A DNA stretch of 64,000 nt from Sphingomonadaceae bacterium. Lineage in GTDB: Bacteria > Pseudomonadota > Alphaproteobacteria > Sphingomonadales > Sphingomonadaceae. Shown one piece after another: positions 26,440 to 35,172 of this stretch. The stretch is from assembly GCA_025359685.1 (NCBI GenBank), contig JANYEY010000112.1:1-64000 (forward strand), written 5' to 3'. The position numbers and the translations under genes are program-made. The notes below the pieces were generated by a model that was given only the letters and a program-made list of their open reading frames with translations, was not told the origin of the DNA and searched no databases. How positions within the stretch are numbered: position 1 is the first letter of the stretch; each line of letters opens with the position of its first letter.

Positions 26440-27081
26440 TCAGCCGCCGACCACCCAACCTGCCACTTGCGCGGCGACATCGTTCGCGGCCTTGTTGAGC
26501 GCCGGGCCGACTGCTTCGGGCTTGGCCTCGATCCCCGGGACCACGCTTTCGAAGCGCTTGGTCGAGACGACCGCGTTGCCCGTCGTGCTGCGGATCGCTT
26601 CGAACCGCACGACCACCGAACTGGTACGCGCGTCATAACCCATGTCGATCAGCCGTCCCGAAATGCGCGTGCCGACACTGGCCGCGGCCTGCGTATCTTC
26701 GAGCACCAGCGCGCTGGTCTTGCTCCGCAGCGTTTCGGCAAGCAGCGCGCGGAACAGCCGCGCCGGGCGTTCGACCCAGGCGGCGTTCTTGATGTAAGCC
26801 ACGTTGGTATCATCAACCTGCACCGGTACGCGGACCACGGCGAGATGCTGGTCGGTCTCAGGCTCCATCACCATGATCGCGGTCTTGGGATCGCCACTGG
26901 TGACGGTGCCGGCCGGAACGGTGGTGGCAGGCGTCAGGGTAAGCAGCGTCGGCGGCACCTTCCCGCCAAGGCTGATGCAGCCCGACAATGTCATGGTGGC
27001 CGCAAGCGACAGCGTGAGCAGCACCGGAATGGCCTTGTTGATCCGCATCGCTGATTTCCCTGTCATGGCTCCGGACTTCAT
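26440..27081 (-). CDS. ABC transporter auxiliary lipoprotein (PqiC/DUF330-like) of the Mla-type system
   Basis: This 213-residue outer- or inner-membrane lipoprotein has a signal peptide with lipobox LSGC, placing the lipidated Cys at about residue 35 (24 if the Met at 27048 is used). The mature part fits the ABC-type transport auxiliary component family found in MCE lipid-transport operons lacking mlaC. It would link the MCE ring to the outer membrane. The first ATG overlaps the mlaD stop by four bases, so that start was kept; two later Mets are possible. Confidence 0.85.
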   Translation of the reverse strand: MKSGAMTGKSAMRINKAIPVLLTLSLAATMTLSGCISLGGKVPPTLLTLTPATTVPAGTVTSGDPKTAIMVMEPETDQHLAVVRVPVQVDDTNVAYIKNAAWVERPARLFRALLAETLRSKTSALVLEDTQAAASVGTRISGRLIDMGYDARTSSVVVRFEAIRSTTGNAVVSTKRFESVVPGIEAKPEAVGPALNKAANDVAAQVAGWVVGG

Positions 27082-28037
27082 GGCTTGTAATCCGGCAAGG
27101 CCGGCCCGCCGAGCAGCCCCTTGGCGCCCTGATCGTTGAGTTTTTCGGTCATGCTGCGCAGCGATTTGGTGGTGGCGCGCAGATCGCGGATCGTGGCTTC
27201 AGCTTCGGGCAAGGTCTGTTCGCTGAACCGCTTGGCGCCGGGGCGCATATCGGCCAGCAGCCCGTCGAGCTGGTCGGAGGCCTTGTTGATCGACTTCAGC
27301 GAGCGGTCGAACTGCCCGACCATCGGCTTGACATCATCATTCATCATCCGGTCGGCCGATCCAGCGACCAGCTGGAAGCTGGCCAGCGCGCCTTGCGCTT
27401 CGGCCAGCGTGCCCTGCAGCTGGACCAGCGTCTGGCGCATTTCGGGCGAGGCATCGGCCAGGCCCTTGGTCAGCCGATCCGAATTGGCGAGGATGTTCTC
27501 GATCGAGGCCTGGTTCTTGTCAGACAGGATCAGCGTAAACCGCTCGGTCAATGTCGCCAGCCGTTCGAGCAACACCGGCGCGCTGTTAAGCAGTTCGCCA
27601 AGGCCCCCCCGCTTGGTCGGGATTACGGGCTTGCCTTCGGGGCAGCTGCCGCGCGGGTTCTTGTCATCGCACACGATCAGCGGCGCATCCTTGCTCGCGC
27701 CTTCGAGCTGGATGTTCGACAAGCCGGTGAAGCTGCCCTGCATCGTCGCGGTGGTGCCGAGCCGGATTTCAACATCCTTGTCGACCGAGATGCGGACCCG
27801 AACATAGCTCGGGTCTTTCTTCCACAGCTCGATCTCTTTGACCTGCCCGATCGGCACGCCCGAGAAGGTTACGCCCGACCCCTTGGCAAGGCCGTCGACC
27901 GACTGTTTGAAGAAGATGTCGTATTCGTGCTTGGAGCCTTCGCCAAGCCGCGCCATCCAGATGATCGCGACGGCCAGCAGAGCGAGCATTGCCAGCGACA
28001 TTGCGCCCACCCAGACATTCTTGGCTCTCGTCTCCAT
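27078..28037 (-). CDS. mlaD: MlaD-like MCE-domain substrate-binding protein
   Basis: This 319-residue periplasmic protein is anchored by one N-terminal helix (residues about 8-29). The MCE domain follows (about 35-115), with GLAKGSGVTFSGVPIGQV and the SNIQLEG end strand that builds the hexameric lipid pore. A long helical C-terminal tail (about 150-290), rich in Leu, Asp and Lys heptads, probably forms a coiled coil or tunnel. It binds phospholipid or other hydrophobic molecules between the inner and outer membranes. It sits seven bases after the ATPase gene. Confidence 0.93.
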   Translation of the reverse strand: METRAKNVWVGAMSLAMLALLAVAIIWMARLGEGSKHEYDIFFKQSVDGLAKGSGVTFSGVPIGQVKEIELWKKDPSYVRVRISVDKDVEIRLGTTATMQGSFTGLSNIQLEGASKDAPLIVCDDKNPRGSCPEGKPVIPTKRGGLGELLNSAPVLLERLATLTERFTLILSDKNQASIENILANSDRLTKGLADASPEMRQTLVQLQGTLAEAQGALASFQLVAGSADRMMNDDVKPMVGQFDRSLKSINKASDQLDGLLADMRPGAKRFSEQTLPEAEATIRDLRATTKSLRSMTEKLNDQGAKGLLGGPALPDYKP

Positions 28038-28044
28038 AGCCGCT

Positions 28045-28878
28045 CTATGCCCCTGCTTTCCGGATCTTGTCCATGCCTTTGGACTTGGACCGGCGCTGCG
28101 CCGCCTGGGCCGCGCGCCCGCGCGGACCGTTGAAGTATTCCTGGATCCACGGATGATCGAGCGCGAGCAGTTCGGGGATCGTGCCCACTGCGATCACGCG
28201 CTTGTCGGCAAGCACGGCGACACGGTCGCAGATCTCGTACAGCGTATCGAGGTCATGGGTGATCAGGAACACGGTGTGGCCCAGCGTATCCTGCAGCTCG
28301 CGGGTCAGCTCGTCGAAGGCGGCGGCGCCAATCGGATCGAGCCCGGCGGTCGGCTCGTCAAGGAACAGCAGCTCTGGATCGAGCGCTAGCGCGCGGGCCA
28401 GGCCGGCACGTTTGCGCATCCCACCCGACAGCTCGGACGGGAACTTGTCCGCCGCATCTTCGGGCAGACCCGCCAGCTTGATCTTGTAGAGCGCAATTTC
28501 GCGGCGCAGCTCGTCGCCGATTTCGGGATGGAATTCGCGCAGCGGCACCTCGACGTTTTCCGCCACGGTCAAGGTCGAGAACAGCGCGCCGCCCTGGAAC
28601 AGTACCCCCCAGCGGCTGCGCACGTCGACATCGTCGGGATCGCGTTCTTCGGCAACCTGATCGCCGAGCACCTCGATATGCCCCGCTTCAGGCTGCTGCA
28701 GTCCGATGATCGAACGCAGCAGCACCGACTTGCCGGTGCCCGAACCGCCGACCACGCCAAGGATTTCCCCGCGTCGCACCACCAAGTCGAGATCCTCGTG
28801 AACCACGTGGCTGCCGAAGGCGTTTTTCAGCCCTTCGATCACCACGGCGGGTTCGGCGCTTTGTTCGGGCCGGTTCAT
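28045..28878 (-). CDS. mlaF: MlaF-like ABC transporter ATP-binding protein
   Basis: This 277-residue cytoplasmic ATPase powers the MCE transporter. Walker A is GGSGTGKSVLL, the signature is LSGGMRKRAGLARAL, and Walker B is ELLFLDEPTAGLDP, followed by the H-loop ITHDLD. Residues after 250 form a basic tail. The track ORF runs on to 29943 in the same frame through the permease gene, but the true start is the ATG at 28878, overlapping the permease stop by four bases (ATGA). Confidence 0.95.
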   Translation of the reverse strand: MNRPEQSAEPAVVIEGLKNAFGSHVVHEDLDLVVRRGEILGVVGGSGTGKSVLLRSIIGLQQPEAGHIEVLGDQVAEERDPDDVDVRSRWGVLFQGGALFSTLTVAENVEVPLREFHPEIGDELRREIALYKIKLAGLPEDAADKFPSELSGGMRKRAGLARALALDPELLFLDEPTAGLDPIGAAAFDELTRELQDTLGHTVFLITHDLDTLYEICDRVAVLADKRVIAVGTIPELLALDHPWIQEYFNGPRGRAAQAAQRRSKSKGMDKIRKAGA

Positions 28879-30017
28879 CCCCACCCCACTTCGGTGAAGA
28901 ACACCGCAAAGAAGGCATCGAGCACGATCACCGCAAAGATCGCCTGAACGACCGCGACGGTCGTGCGCAGACCCACTTCCTCGGAGTTCCCTTCGACCTG
29001 CATGCCCTGATAGCAGCCCGCCAGTGCGACGATCAGGCCGAACAGCGGCGCCTTGATCAGTCCCACCCAGATATCGTGCATCGGCACCACTTCCTGGATG
29101 CGGTTGAGGAAGCTGAAAAAGGGGATGTCGAGCGAGAACATCGAGACGAAGGCCCCGCCGATAATCGACAGAACCGCGGCGTAGAACCCCAGTAGCGGCA
29201 TGATCAGCAGCGCGGCCAGGACCCGCGGCACCACCAGCGCCTCCATCGGTGAAACCCCGATGGTGCGCATCGCGTCGATTTCCTCGGTCAGCTTCATCGT
29301 GCCGATCTGCGCGGCGAAGCTGGAGCCTGACCGGCCGGCGAACATGATCGCCGTCATCAGGATGCCGAGTTCGCGCATCGACAGCCGCCCGGTGAGGTTG
29401 ACCGTGTAGATCTCTGCGCCGAACTGCCGCAGTTGGACCGCGCCTTGCTGGGCGATGACGATCCCAATCAGAAAGCTCATCAGCCCGACGATCGGCAGCG
29501 CGTTGACCCCGGAGAGCTCGATCTGCCGGACCAGCGCATTGCGGCGGAAGCGCGAGGGATGCCTGATCAACGCTCCGAACGCGATCAACAGCGAACCAAG
29601 GAAGGCGATCAAGCGGATCACGCCATCGGCATAAGCGATGACGAAGGCGCCGAACCGTTGGGCGATGTTTGCCAGCGCGCCCAATTCGCCCGCCGCCTCG
29701 TCCGCGCTGGTCGGGACGGTTTCGAGCAGGTCCTCGTCGATATGCTCGCCGCGCACCGCCGCGATCAAGCGCATCGCTTCCTCGCTGCCGCCGGTGATCT
29801 TGGCCCCGCGTTCCTCGGCCATGCGGGTCACCAGCCATGCGCCGACGGTATCGAACGCGCCGACTTGAGCGAGGTCGATCGCCTCGACCTGCTCCTCGAT
29901 CGCGCGCAGCCGCTCGTCGATCCGGCCGACGGACGAAACGCACAGCGGGCCGCTCAGCGCGATGCTGATGCCGCCGTCTGTTCCGGTTTCGGTCGTGAAG
30001 TCAGCCCATTCGCGCAT
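28875..30017 (-). CDS. mlaE: MlaE-like permease with N-terminal STAS domain
   Basis: This 380-residue inner-membrane permease has an N-terminal soluble STAS-like domain (residues about 1-120, containing [17 protein letters not shown]), and an MlaE/YrbE domain of five or six helices with the family motif [23 protein letters not shown]. It is longer than E. coli MlaE (260 aa) because of the fused STAS part, which is a separate subunit (MlaB) in E. coli. It heads the operon permease-ATPase-MCE-lipoprotein. The start chosen is the ATG MREWADF; the track ORF reaches back into the divergent valS gene. Confidence 0.93.
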   Translation of the reverse strand: MREWADFTTETGTDGGISIALSGPLCVSSVGRIDERLRAIEEQVEAIDLAQVGAFDTVGAWLVTRMAEERGAKITGGSEEAMRLIAAVRGEHIDEDLLETVPTSADEAAGELGALANIAQRFGAFVIAYADGVIRLIAFLGSLLIAFGALIRHPSRFRRNALVRQIELSGVNALPIVGLMSFLIGIVIAQQGAVQLRQFGAEIYTVNLTGRLSMRELGILMTAIMFAGRSGSSFAAQIGTMKLTEEIDAMRTIGVSPMEALVVPRVLAALLIMPLLGFYAAVLSIIGGAFVSMFSLDIPFFSFLNRIQEVVPMHDIWVGLIKAPLFGLIVALAGCYQGMQVEGNSEEVGLRTTVAVVQAIFAVIVLDAFFAVFFTEVGWG

Positions 30018-30099
30018 TCGGTGCCCTGTCTGCGGTAAAAACGCGCGAGCGGCAAGGCGGTTGCACCGCTGCCCTGCCGCTGGCAAAGGCCGCTGGGTT

Positions 30100-32775
30100 A
30101 TGACTGAAGCCAGCCCCAATTCCGAATTACCCAAGACCTTCGACCCCGCCGCGATCGAGGCGAAGTGGTACGCGCATTGGGAAACGAACGGCCTGTTCCG
30201 CCCTGACCGGCCGGACGCGCAGCCGTTCACCATCGTCAACCCGCCGCCCAACGTCACCGGCTCGCTCCACATCGGCCACGCGCTCGACGTTACGCTGCAG
30301 GACGTGGTGGTGCGGTATGAGCGGCTGCGCGGCAAGGATGCGTTGTGGGTGGTCGGCACCGACCACGCCGGGATCGCGACGCAAATGGTGGTCGAACGCC
30401 AGCTTGAGCTCGCGCAGGACAAGCGCACCAATTACACCCGCGAGGACTTCATAGCCAAGGTGTGGGACTGGAAGGCCGAAAGCGGCGGGACGATCACCCG
30501 CCAGCTGCGCCGCCTTGGCTGCTCGATGGACTGGAGCCGCGAGCAGTTCACCATGGACCCGCACTTCACCAAGGCCGTGGTCAAGGTCTTCGTCGAGCTG
30601 CACAAGCAAGGCTTGATCTACCGCGACAAGCGACTGGTGAACTGGGACCCCAAGCTCAAGACTGCAATCAGTGACCTTGAGGTCGAGACCCGCGAGACCA
30701 AGGGGAGCTTCTGGCGCTTCCGCTACCCGTTCGCCGATGGCAGCGGCGCGGTCGAGGTCGCGACCACCCGGCCCGAGACGATGCTCGCTGACATGTGCGT
30801 TGCGGTGAACCCGGAAGATGCGCGATATAAGGATGTCATCGGCAAGGACATTCTACAGCCGATCACCGAGCGCGTGTTCAAGGTGGTGGCCGACGAGCAC
30901 GCCGACCCGGAACTTGGCAGCGGCGTGGTCAAGATCACCCCGGGGCACGATTTCAACGATTTCGAAGTGGGCAAGCGCGCCGGGATAAAGCCCGGCGACA
31001 TGCTCAATATGTTCGATGCCGAGGCGAAAGTGGTGCAGACTTCGGATGGGCTGGTCCCGGCGGAGTTCATCGGGCTCGACCGGTTCATCGCGCGCAAACT
31101 GGTCGTGGAACGGATGAAGGAACTGGGCTTCCTGATCCCGCATCTCGACAAGGACGGCGAAGAGCACGACGCCGAACCGCGCACAATCCAGACCCCATTC
31201 GGTGATCGCGGCGGGGTCGAGATCGAGCCATGGCTGACCGACCAGTGGTACGTCAACGCCGCCGAACTCGCGAAGGAACCCATCGCCGCCGTGCGCGACG
31301 GGCGGATCGAGATTGTGCCCAAGACGTGGGAGAAGACCTGGTTCAACTGGATGGAGAACATCCAGCCGTGGTGTGTGTCTCGCCAGCTGTGGTGGGGGCA
31401 TCGGATCCCGGCGTGGTATGGTTCGGACGGCGAAATCTATGTTGCTGAGACCGAGGAAGCCGCGCAATCAGAGGCCGGACCCGCGGTCGCCCTGACCCGC
31501 GACGAAGACGTCCTCGACACCTGGTTCTCCTCCGCGCTGTGGCCGTTCGCGACCCTCGGCTGGCCGAACCAGACCGACCTGCTGGCCAAGCACTACCCCA
31601 ACGACCTGCTCATTTCGGGCTTCGACATCCTGTTCTTCTGGGACGCGCGGATGGCGATGCAGGGGATGCATTTCATGGGCCAGGCGCCGTGGAAGCGGCT
31701 GTATCTGCACGGCCTCGTCCGCGCGCCTGACGGCCAGAAGATGTCCAAATCGAAGGGCAATGTGGTCGATCCGCTCGGCCTGATCGACCAGTTCGGTGCC
31801 GATGCCTTGCGCTTCTTCATGGCGGCGATGGAAAGCCAGGGCCGCGACATCAAGATGGATGAGCGCCGGGTCGAAGGCTATCGCAACTTCGCGACCAAGC
31901 TGTGGAACGCCGCGCGGTTCTGCCAGTCGAACGGGATCGCCGCCTCAACCAGCCTCGCAGCCCCCGCCGCGACCAGCGCGGTCAACCGCTGGATCATCGG
32001 CGAAGTGGTCGAAACTGTCGCCGCGCTCGATCAGGCGATGGCCGACCTGCGCTTCGACGCCGCGGCCAATGCGATTTATCACTTCGTCTGGGACCAATTC
32101 TGCGACTGGTACATCGAGCTGATCAAGGGTTCGTTCGACGACGAGACCAAGGCCGTCGCTGGTTGGGTGCTCGACCAGATTTTGGTGATGCTCCATCCGT
32201 TCATGCCGTTCGTCACCGAGGAGCTGTGGAGCAAGCTGGGTGACCGCGCACATTACCCGCTGATCACCGCGAAGTGGCCCGAGCCTGGGGCGAGTGTGGA
32301 TGCCGAGGCGAAGGTCGAGGTTGAGTGGTTGATCGCGCTGGTCGGCAACCTGCGCACCGCCAAGAACGAGCTCGGCATCGCGCCGGGCGCGCGGCTGGAC
32401 GCTTACCTGCCCGAGCCGAGCGAAGCGACCCGTGGGATCATCGCCCGCAACAGCGCGGCAATCGACCGGCTGGCGCGCCTGACCGGGATCAAGCTGGAAG
32501 CAGCCCCCGCCGGGGCGGCGATGCAGATCGGCGCGGGCGATGCCAACATCGTTGTGCCTCTCGAAGGCGTGATCGACATCGCCGCTGAAAAGACCCGCCT
32601 GACCAAAGCCCTCGAAGTGTCCACCAAGGAAGCCAAGTCGCTCGAAGGCCGCCTCTCCAATCCAGCCTTTGTCGAGAAGGCCAAGCCCGAAGCGGTCGAC
32701 AAGGCCCGCGCCGATCATGCCATGCATGCGGCCGAGGCTGAGCGGCTCAAGGCGGCTCTGGCGCGGTTGGGGTAA
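30100..32775 (+). CDS. valS: valyl-tRNA synthetase
   Basis: This 891-residue class I synthetase charges tRNA-Val. It has HIGH at residues 57-60 (SLHIGHAL), KMSKS at 547-551 ([10 protein letters not shown]), an inserted CP1 editing domain between them with [11 protein letters not shown], an anticodon-binding helical domain, and a C-terminal coiled coil (about 825-891) rich in Lys, Glu and Leu. It is about 60 residues shorter than the E. coli enzyme. The chosen ATG (MTEASPNS) lies 82 bases from the divergent permease start; the track ORF begins inside that gene. Confidence 0.97.
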   Translation: MTEASPNSELPKTFDPAAIEAKWYAHWETNGLFRPDRPDAQPFTIVNPPPNVTGSLHIGHALDVTLQDVVVRYERLRGKDALWVVGTDHAGIATQMVVERQLELAQDKRTNYTREDFIAKVWDWKAESGGTITRQLRRLGCSMDWSREQFTMDPHFTKAVVKVFVELHKQGLIYRDKRLVNWDPKLKTAISDLEVETRETKGSFWRFRYPFADGSGAVEVATTRPETMLADMCVAVNPEDARYKDVIGKDILQPITERVFKVVADEHADPELGSGVVKITPGHDFNDFEVGKRAGIKPGDMLNMFDAEAKVVQTSDGLVPAEFIGLDRFIARKLVVERMKELGFLIPHLDKDGEEHDAEPRTIQTPFGDRGGVEIEPWLTDQWYVNAAELAKEPIAAVRDGRIEIVPKTWEKTWFNWMENIQPWCVSRQLWWGHRIPAWYGSDGEIYVAETEEAAQSEAGPAVALTRDEDVLDTWFSSALWPFATLGWPNQTDLLAKHYPNDLLISGFDILFFWDARMAMQGMHFMGQAPWKRLYLHGLVRAPDGQKMSKSKGNVVDPLGLIDQFGADALRFFMAAMESQGRDIKMDERRVEGYRNFATKLWNAARFCQSNGIAASTSLAAPAATSAVNRWIIGEVVETVAALDQAMADLRFDAAANAIYHFVWDQFCDWYIELIKGSFDDETKAVAGWVLDQILVMLHPFMPFVTEELWSKLGDRAHYPLITAKWPEPGASVDAEAKVEVEWLIALVGNLRTAKNELGIAPGARLDAYLPEPSEATRGIIARNSAAIDRLARLTGIKLEAAPAGAAMQIGAGDANIVVPLEGVIDIAAEKTRLTKALEVSTKEAKSLEGRLSNPAFVEKAKPEAVDKARADHAMHAAEAERLKAALARLG

Positions 32776-32806
32776 TTCCTCCCCCTCCCCGCTCGCGGGG
32801 AGGAAT
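32775..32806. repeat. CG-rich palindrome after valS
   Basis: ATTCCTCCCC pairs with GGGGAGGAAT, and an internal CTCCCC-GCTCGCG-GGGGAG hairpin competes for the same arm. It follows the valS stop directly but lacks a U-tract. It could be a terminator or a dispersed palindromic repeat; deciding needs a genome-wide count. Confidence 0.45.
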
Positions 32807-32849
32807 GAGACTGTCCTACTCGGCCTAAATCTGCGAAGGAGCGCCCGCC

Positions 32850-32966
32850 ATGTCCCTCCGCACCGCCCCATCCTGTGTCCTTGCTAAGCCGGCCAAGACC
32901 CTGCGTCTTTTCTTCGTCAGGACAGTGGTCCAAGCGGTCCAAGCGAGGCGATCAATATGTCGCTGA
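32850..32966 (+). CDS. possible 38-codon leader peptide upstream of queE
   Basis: An ATG preceded by a good RBS (GAAGGAGCG, nine bases before) opens a 38-codon frame (begins MSLRTAPSC) ending in TGA ten bases into queE. Translation of it would bring ribosomes onto the queE start. It is too short for the track. No similarity is recognised, and it may be a chance frame in GC-rich DNA. Confidence 0.25.
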   Translation: MSLRTAPSCVLAKPAKTLRLFFVRTVVQAVQARRSICR

Positions 32967-33691
32967 CCCTCGCCACCACCACCCCCGGTGAGCCTGAGAT
33001 CTTCGCCTCGCTCCAGGGCGAAGGACGCTCCGCCGGGCTGCCCTGCACGTTCGTGCGGCTATCACGCTGCAACCTTGCGTGCACCTGGTGCGACACTGCC
33101 TACACGTGGCGCTTCGAGGGCGATAACCGCCCGCATCGCGATGGCATGACCTTCGAACGCAAGGCCAACCTGATCGTTTTGAGCGAGGACGACGTCGCCG
33201 CGCGGATCATGGCGCTGGGCGGCAACCGGCTGGTGATCACCGGCGGCGAACCATTGCTCCAGGGCGCGCAATTGGCGCGGATGGTGGCGCTGCTTGATGG
33301 CCACACGGTCGAGATCGAGACCAACGGCACCGTCGCACCGCATCCGGAACTGGCTCCGCTGATCGATCAATACAACGTCAGCCCGAAGCTCAGACATTCA
33401 GGCAATCCCCCTGAAATTGCTCTTCTTTCTGAGCGCCTCAACGACTGGGTAAACACACCTAAAGCGAACTTTAAGTTCGTGATTTCAGTCCCAGAAGACC
33501 TCGCCGAAGTGCTCGAACTGCAGGCGACCTACGCCATTCCCGCAATCCGCATCCAACTGATGCCCGAGGGAACCAGCAGCGAAGCAATCCGCGCTCGCAA
33601 CGACTGGCTCGCGCCGCTCGCGTTTGACCACGGGCTGGGCTTCAGCGACCGCCTGCACATTCACCTCTATGGGGATACCCGGGGCACATGA
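32957..33691 (+). CDS. queE: 7-carboxy-7-deazaguanine synthase
   Basis: This 244-residue radical SAM enzyme makes 7-carboxy-7-deazaguanine, the third step toward queuosine tRNA modification. The iron-sulphur ligands are in a CxxxCxxC motif, C38-C42-C45 (CNLACTWCDTAY). The N-terminal SLQGEG and the later TGGEPLLQ and IETNGT are the typical SAM-binding strands. Other que genes are not in the window. The stop overlaps the MATE transporter start (ATGA), so the two are translationally coupled although their functions look unrelated. Confidence 0.95.
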   Translation: MSLTLATTTPGEPEIFASLQGEGRSAGLPCTFVRLSRCNLACTWCDTAYTWRFEGDNRPHRDGMTFERKANLIVLSEDDVAARIMALGGNRLVITGGEPLLQGAQLARMVALLDGHTVEIETNGTVAPHPELAPLIDQYNVSPKLRHSGNPPEIALLSERLNDWVNTPKANFKFVISVPEDLAEVLELQATYAIPAIRIQLMPEGTSSEAIRARNDWLAPLAFDHGLGFSDRLHIHLYGDTRGT

Positions 33692-35157
33692 CCGACGAAC
33701 TTCCACCGGCAGGCCCGCCCCGCGGCGGACCGCCGCAGCGCGGCGACCTCGCGCCCAATTCTGGCGGTGCGCCGCTACGCGGCGACCTGACACGGGGCCC
33801 GATCTTCAAAACGCTCGCGCTGTTCTCGCTGCCGGTGCTGCTGGGCAATGTGCTGCAAAGCCTCAACGCCTCGGTCAACACGGTGTGGATCGGGCGCTTG
33901 CTGGGCGAGGATGCGCTGGCCGCCACATCGAGTTCGAACATCGTCATGTTCCTGGTCTTCGCCGCGATTTTCGGGATCAGCATGGCGACGACGATTCACG
34001 TTGGCATGTACTTCGGCGCGCGCAATCTGGAGCAGATGCGCAAGAGCTTTGGCGCGGGGCTGGGGCTGTGCGTGATGCTGTCGGCAGCGATCGCACTGAT
34101 CGGCTGGATCTTTGCGCCAGACCTGCTCGACCTGCTCAATCTGCCCGGCACGTCGCGGCATTTTGCGCTGGATTACTTGCGGGTGATTTTCCTCGTCCTG
34201 CCGGGAATGACGCTGAGCGTGCTGGTCTCCAGCGCGATGCGCGGCTGCGGGGATTCGCGCACGCCGCTCTATTTCCAGATCCTCACGGTCATCCTCGACA
34301 TCGGCCTCAACCCGCTGTTCATTGCGGGGATCGGGCCGTTTCCCAAGCTCGGCATCGTCGGCGCGGCGGTGGCAACGGCGATTGCGACGTTGACCGGGCT
34401 CTCTGGCCTGATGGCCTGGATCTATTGGCGCGACTTGCCGATCCGCCTCAAGGGCCGCGAGCTCGCCTTTCTCTGGCCGGCGCGCGAGGAGCTTTCGTAC
34501 TTGGTCATGAAAGGCGTGCCGATGGGCCTGCAGATGCTGGTTATCTCGGGCGCAGGCGTGATCATGATCGGGCTGATCAACAAGGAGGGGATCGATTACG
34601 CCGCGGGCTATGGCGCGCTGCTGCAGCTGTGGAACTATATCCAGATGCCAGGGCTGGCGATCGGCGCCGCAGTGGGCGCAATGGTAGCCCAGCACATCGG
34701 CGCGCGGCGTGAAGCCCGTGTCGACCAGATCAGCTGGTCGGGCGCGGGGGCGAACATCGCCATCACGCTTGCGCTGACCGGGCTGATGCTGGTGTTCGGG
34801 CGGCCGCTGCTGGCGCTGTTCCTTGGATCAGACAGCCCGGCGATCCCGGTCAGCCTGCACATCCAGAACCTGGCGATCTGGACTTACATTCCGTTCGGGG
34901 TGACGATCGTGCTGTTTGGCACCCTGCGCAGTTATGGCGCAGTGCTGATCCAGATCGCGATCCTGTTCACCGCGATGTACGGCGTGCGGCTGGGCGCTTA
35001 TGTGCTGCTTTACCCGCGGCTCGGGCCGGATGCGCTGTGGTGGTCGCTTAACATCAGCTCGGTCGCCACGCTGGCGCTCACCCTGCTCGCCTATTTCTAT
35101 GGCAACTGGCGCAACGTGATGCGTGACCGCATCGCGATCGAATTGCAGCCCGCTTAG
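33688..35157 (+). CDS. MATE family efflux transporter
   Basis: This 489-residue inner-membrane protein has about twelve helices in two related halves and uses ion gradients to expel drugs or metabolites. The N-terminal half starts FKTLALFSLPVLLGN; the C-terminal half contains GVPMGLQMLV and QHIGARREAR. The first 35 residues are a Pro/Gly-rich cytoplasmic stretch with an imperfect repeat (QRGDLAPNSG and LRGDLTRGP), seen also as CGCGGCGACCT repeats in the DNA. Substrate unknown. It is coupled to queE by an ATGA overlap. Confidence 0.92.
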   Translation: MTDELPPAGPPRGGPPQRGDLAPNSGGAPLRGDLTRGPIFKTLALFSLPVLLGNVLQSLNASVNTVWIGRLLGEDALAATSSSNIVMFLVFAAIFGISMATTIHVGMYFGARNLEQMRKSFGAGLGLCVMLSAAIALIGWIFAPDLLDLLNLPGTSRHFALDYLRVIFLVLPGMTLSVLVSSAMRGCGDSRTPLYFQILTVILDIGLNPLFIAGIGPFPKLGIVGAAVATAIATLTGLSGLMAWIYWRDLPIRLKGRELAFLWPAREELSYLVMKGVPMGLQMLVISGAGVIMIGLINKEGIDYAAGYGALLQLWNYIQMPGLAIGAAVGAMVAQHIGARREARVDQISWSGAGANIAITLALTGLMLVFGRPLLALFLGSDSPAIPVSLHIQNLAIWTYIPFGVTIVLFGTLRSYGAVLIQIAILFTAMYGVRLGAYVLLYPRLGPDALWWSLNISSVATLALTLLAYFYGNWRNVMRDRIAIELQPA

Positions 35158-35172
35158 CGGCCCGCCCCCGGC

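Noticed and set aside
28045-29943. fused ATPase with a 350-residue N-terminal extension
   Set aside because: The extension is read out of frame from the permease gene and is Arg-rich nonsense; the ATG at 28878 overlapping the permease stop is the real start.
32776-32956. preQ1 riboswitch before queE
   Set aside because: No C-rich loop with the A-rich tail typical of preQ1 aptamers; the leader is only a palindrome and a possible short frame.
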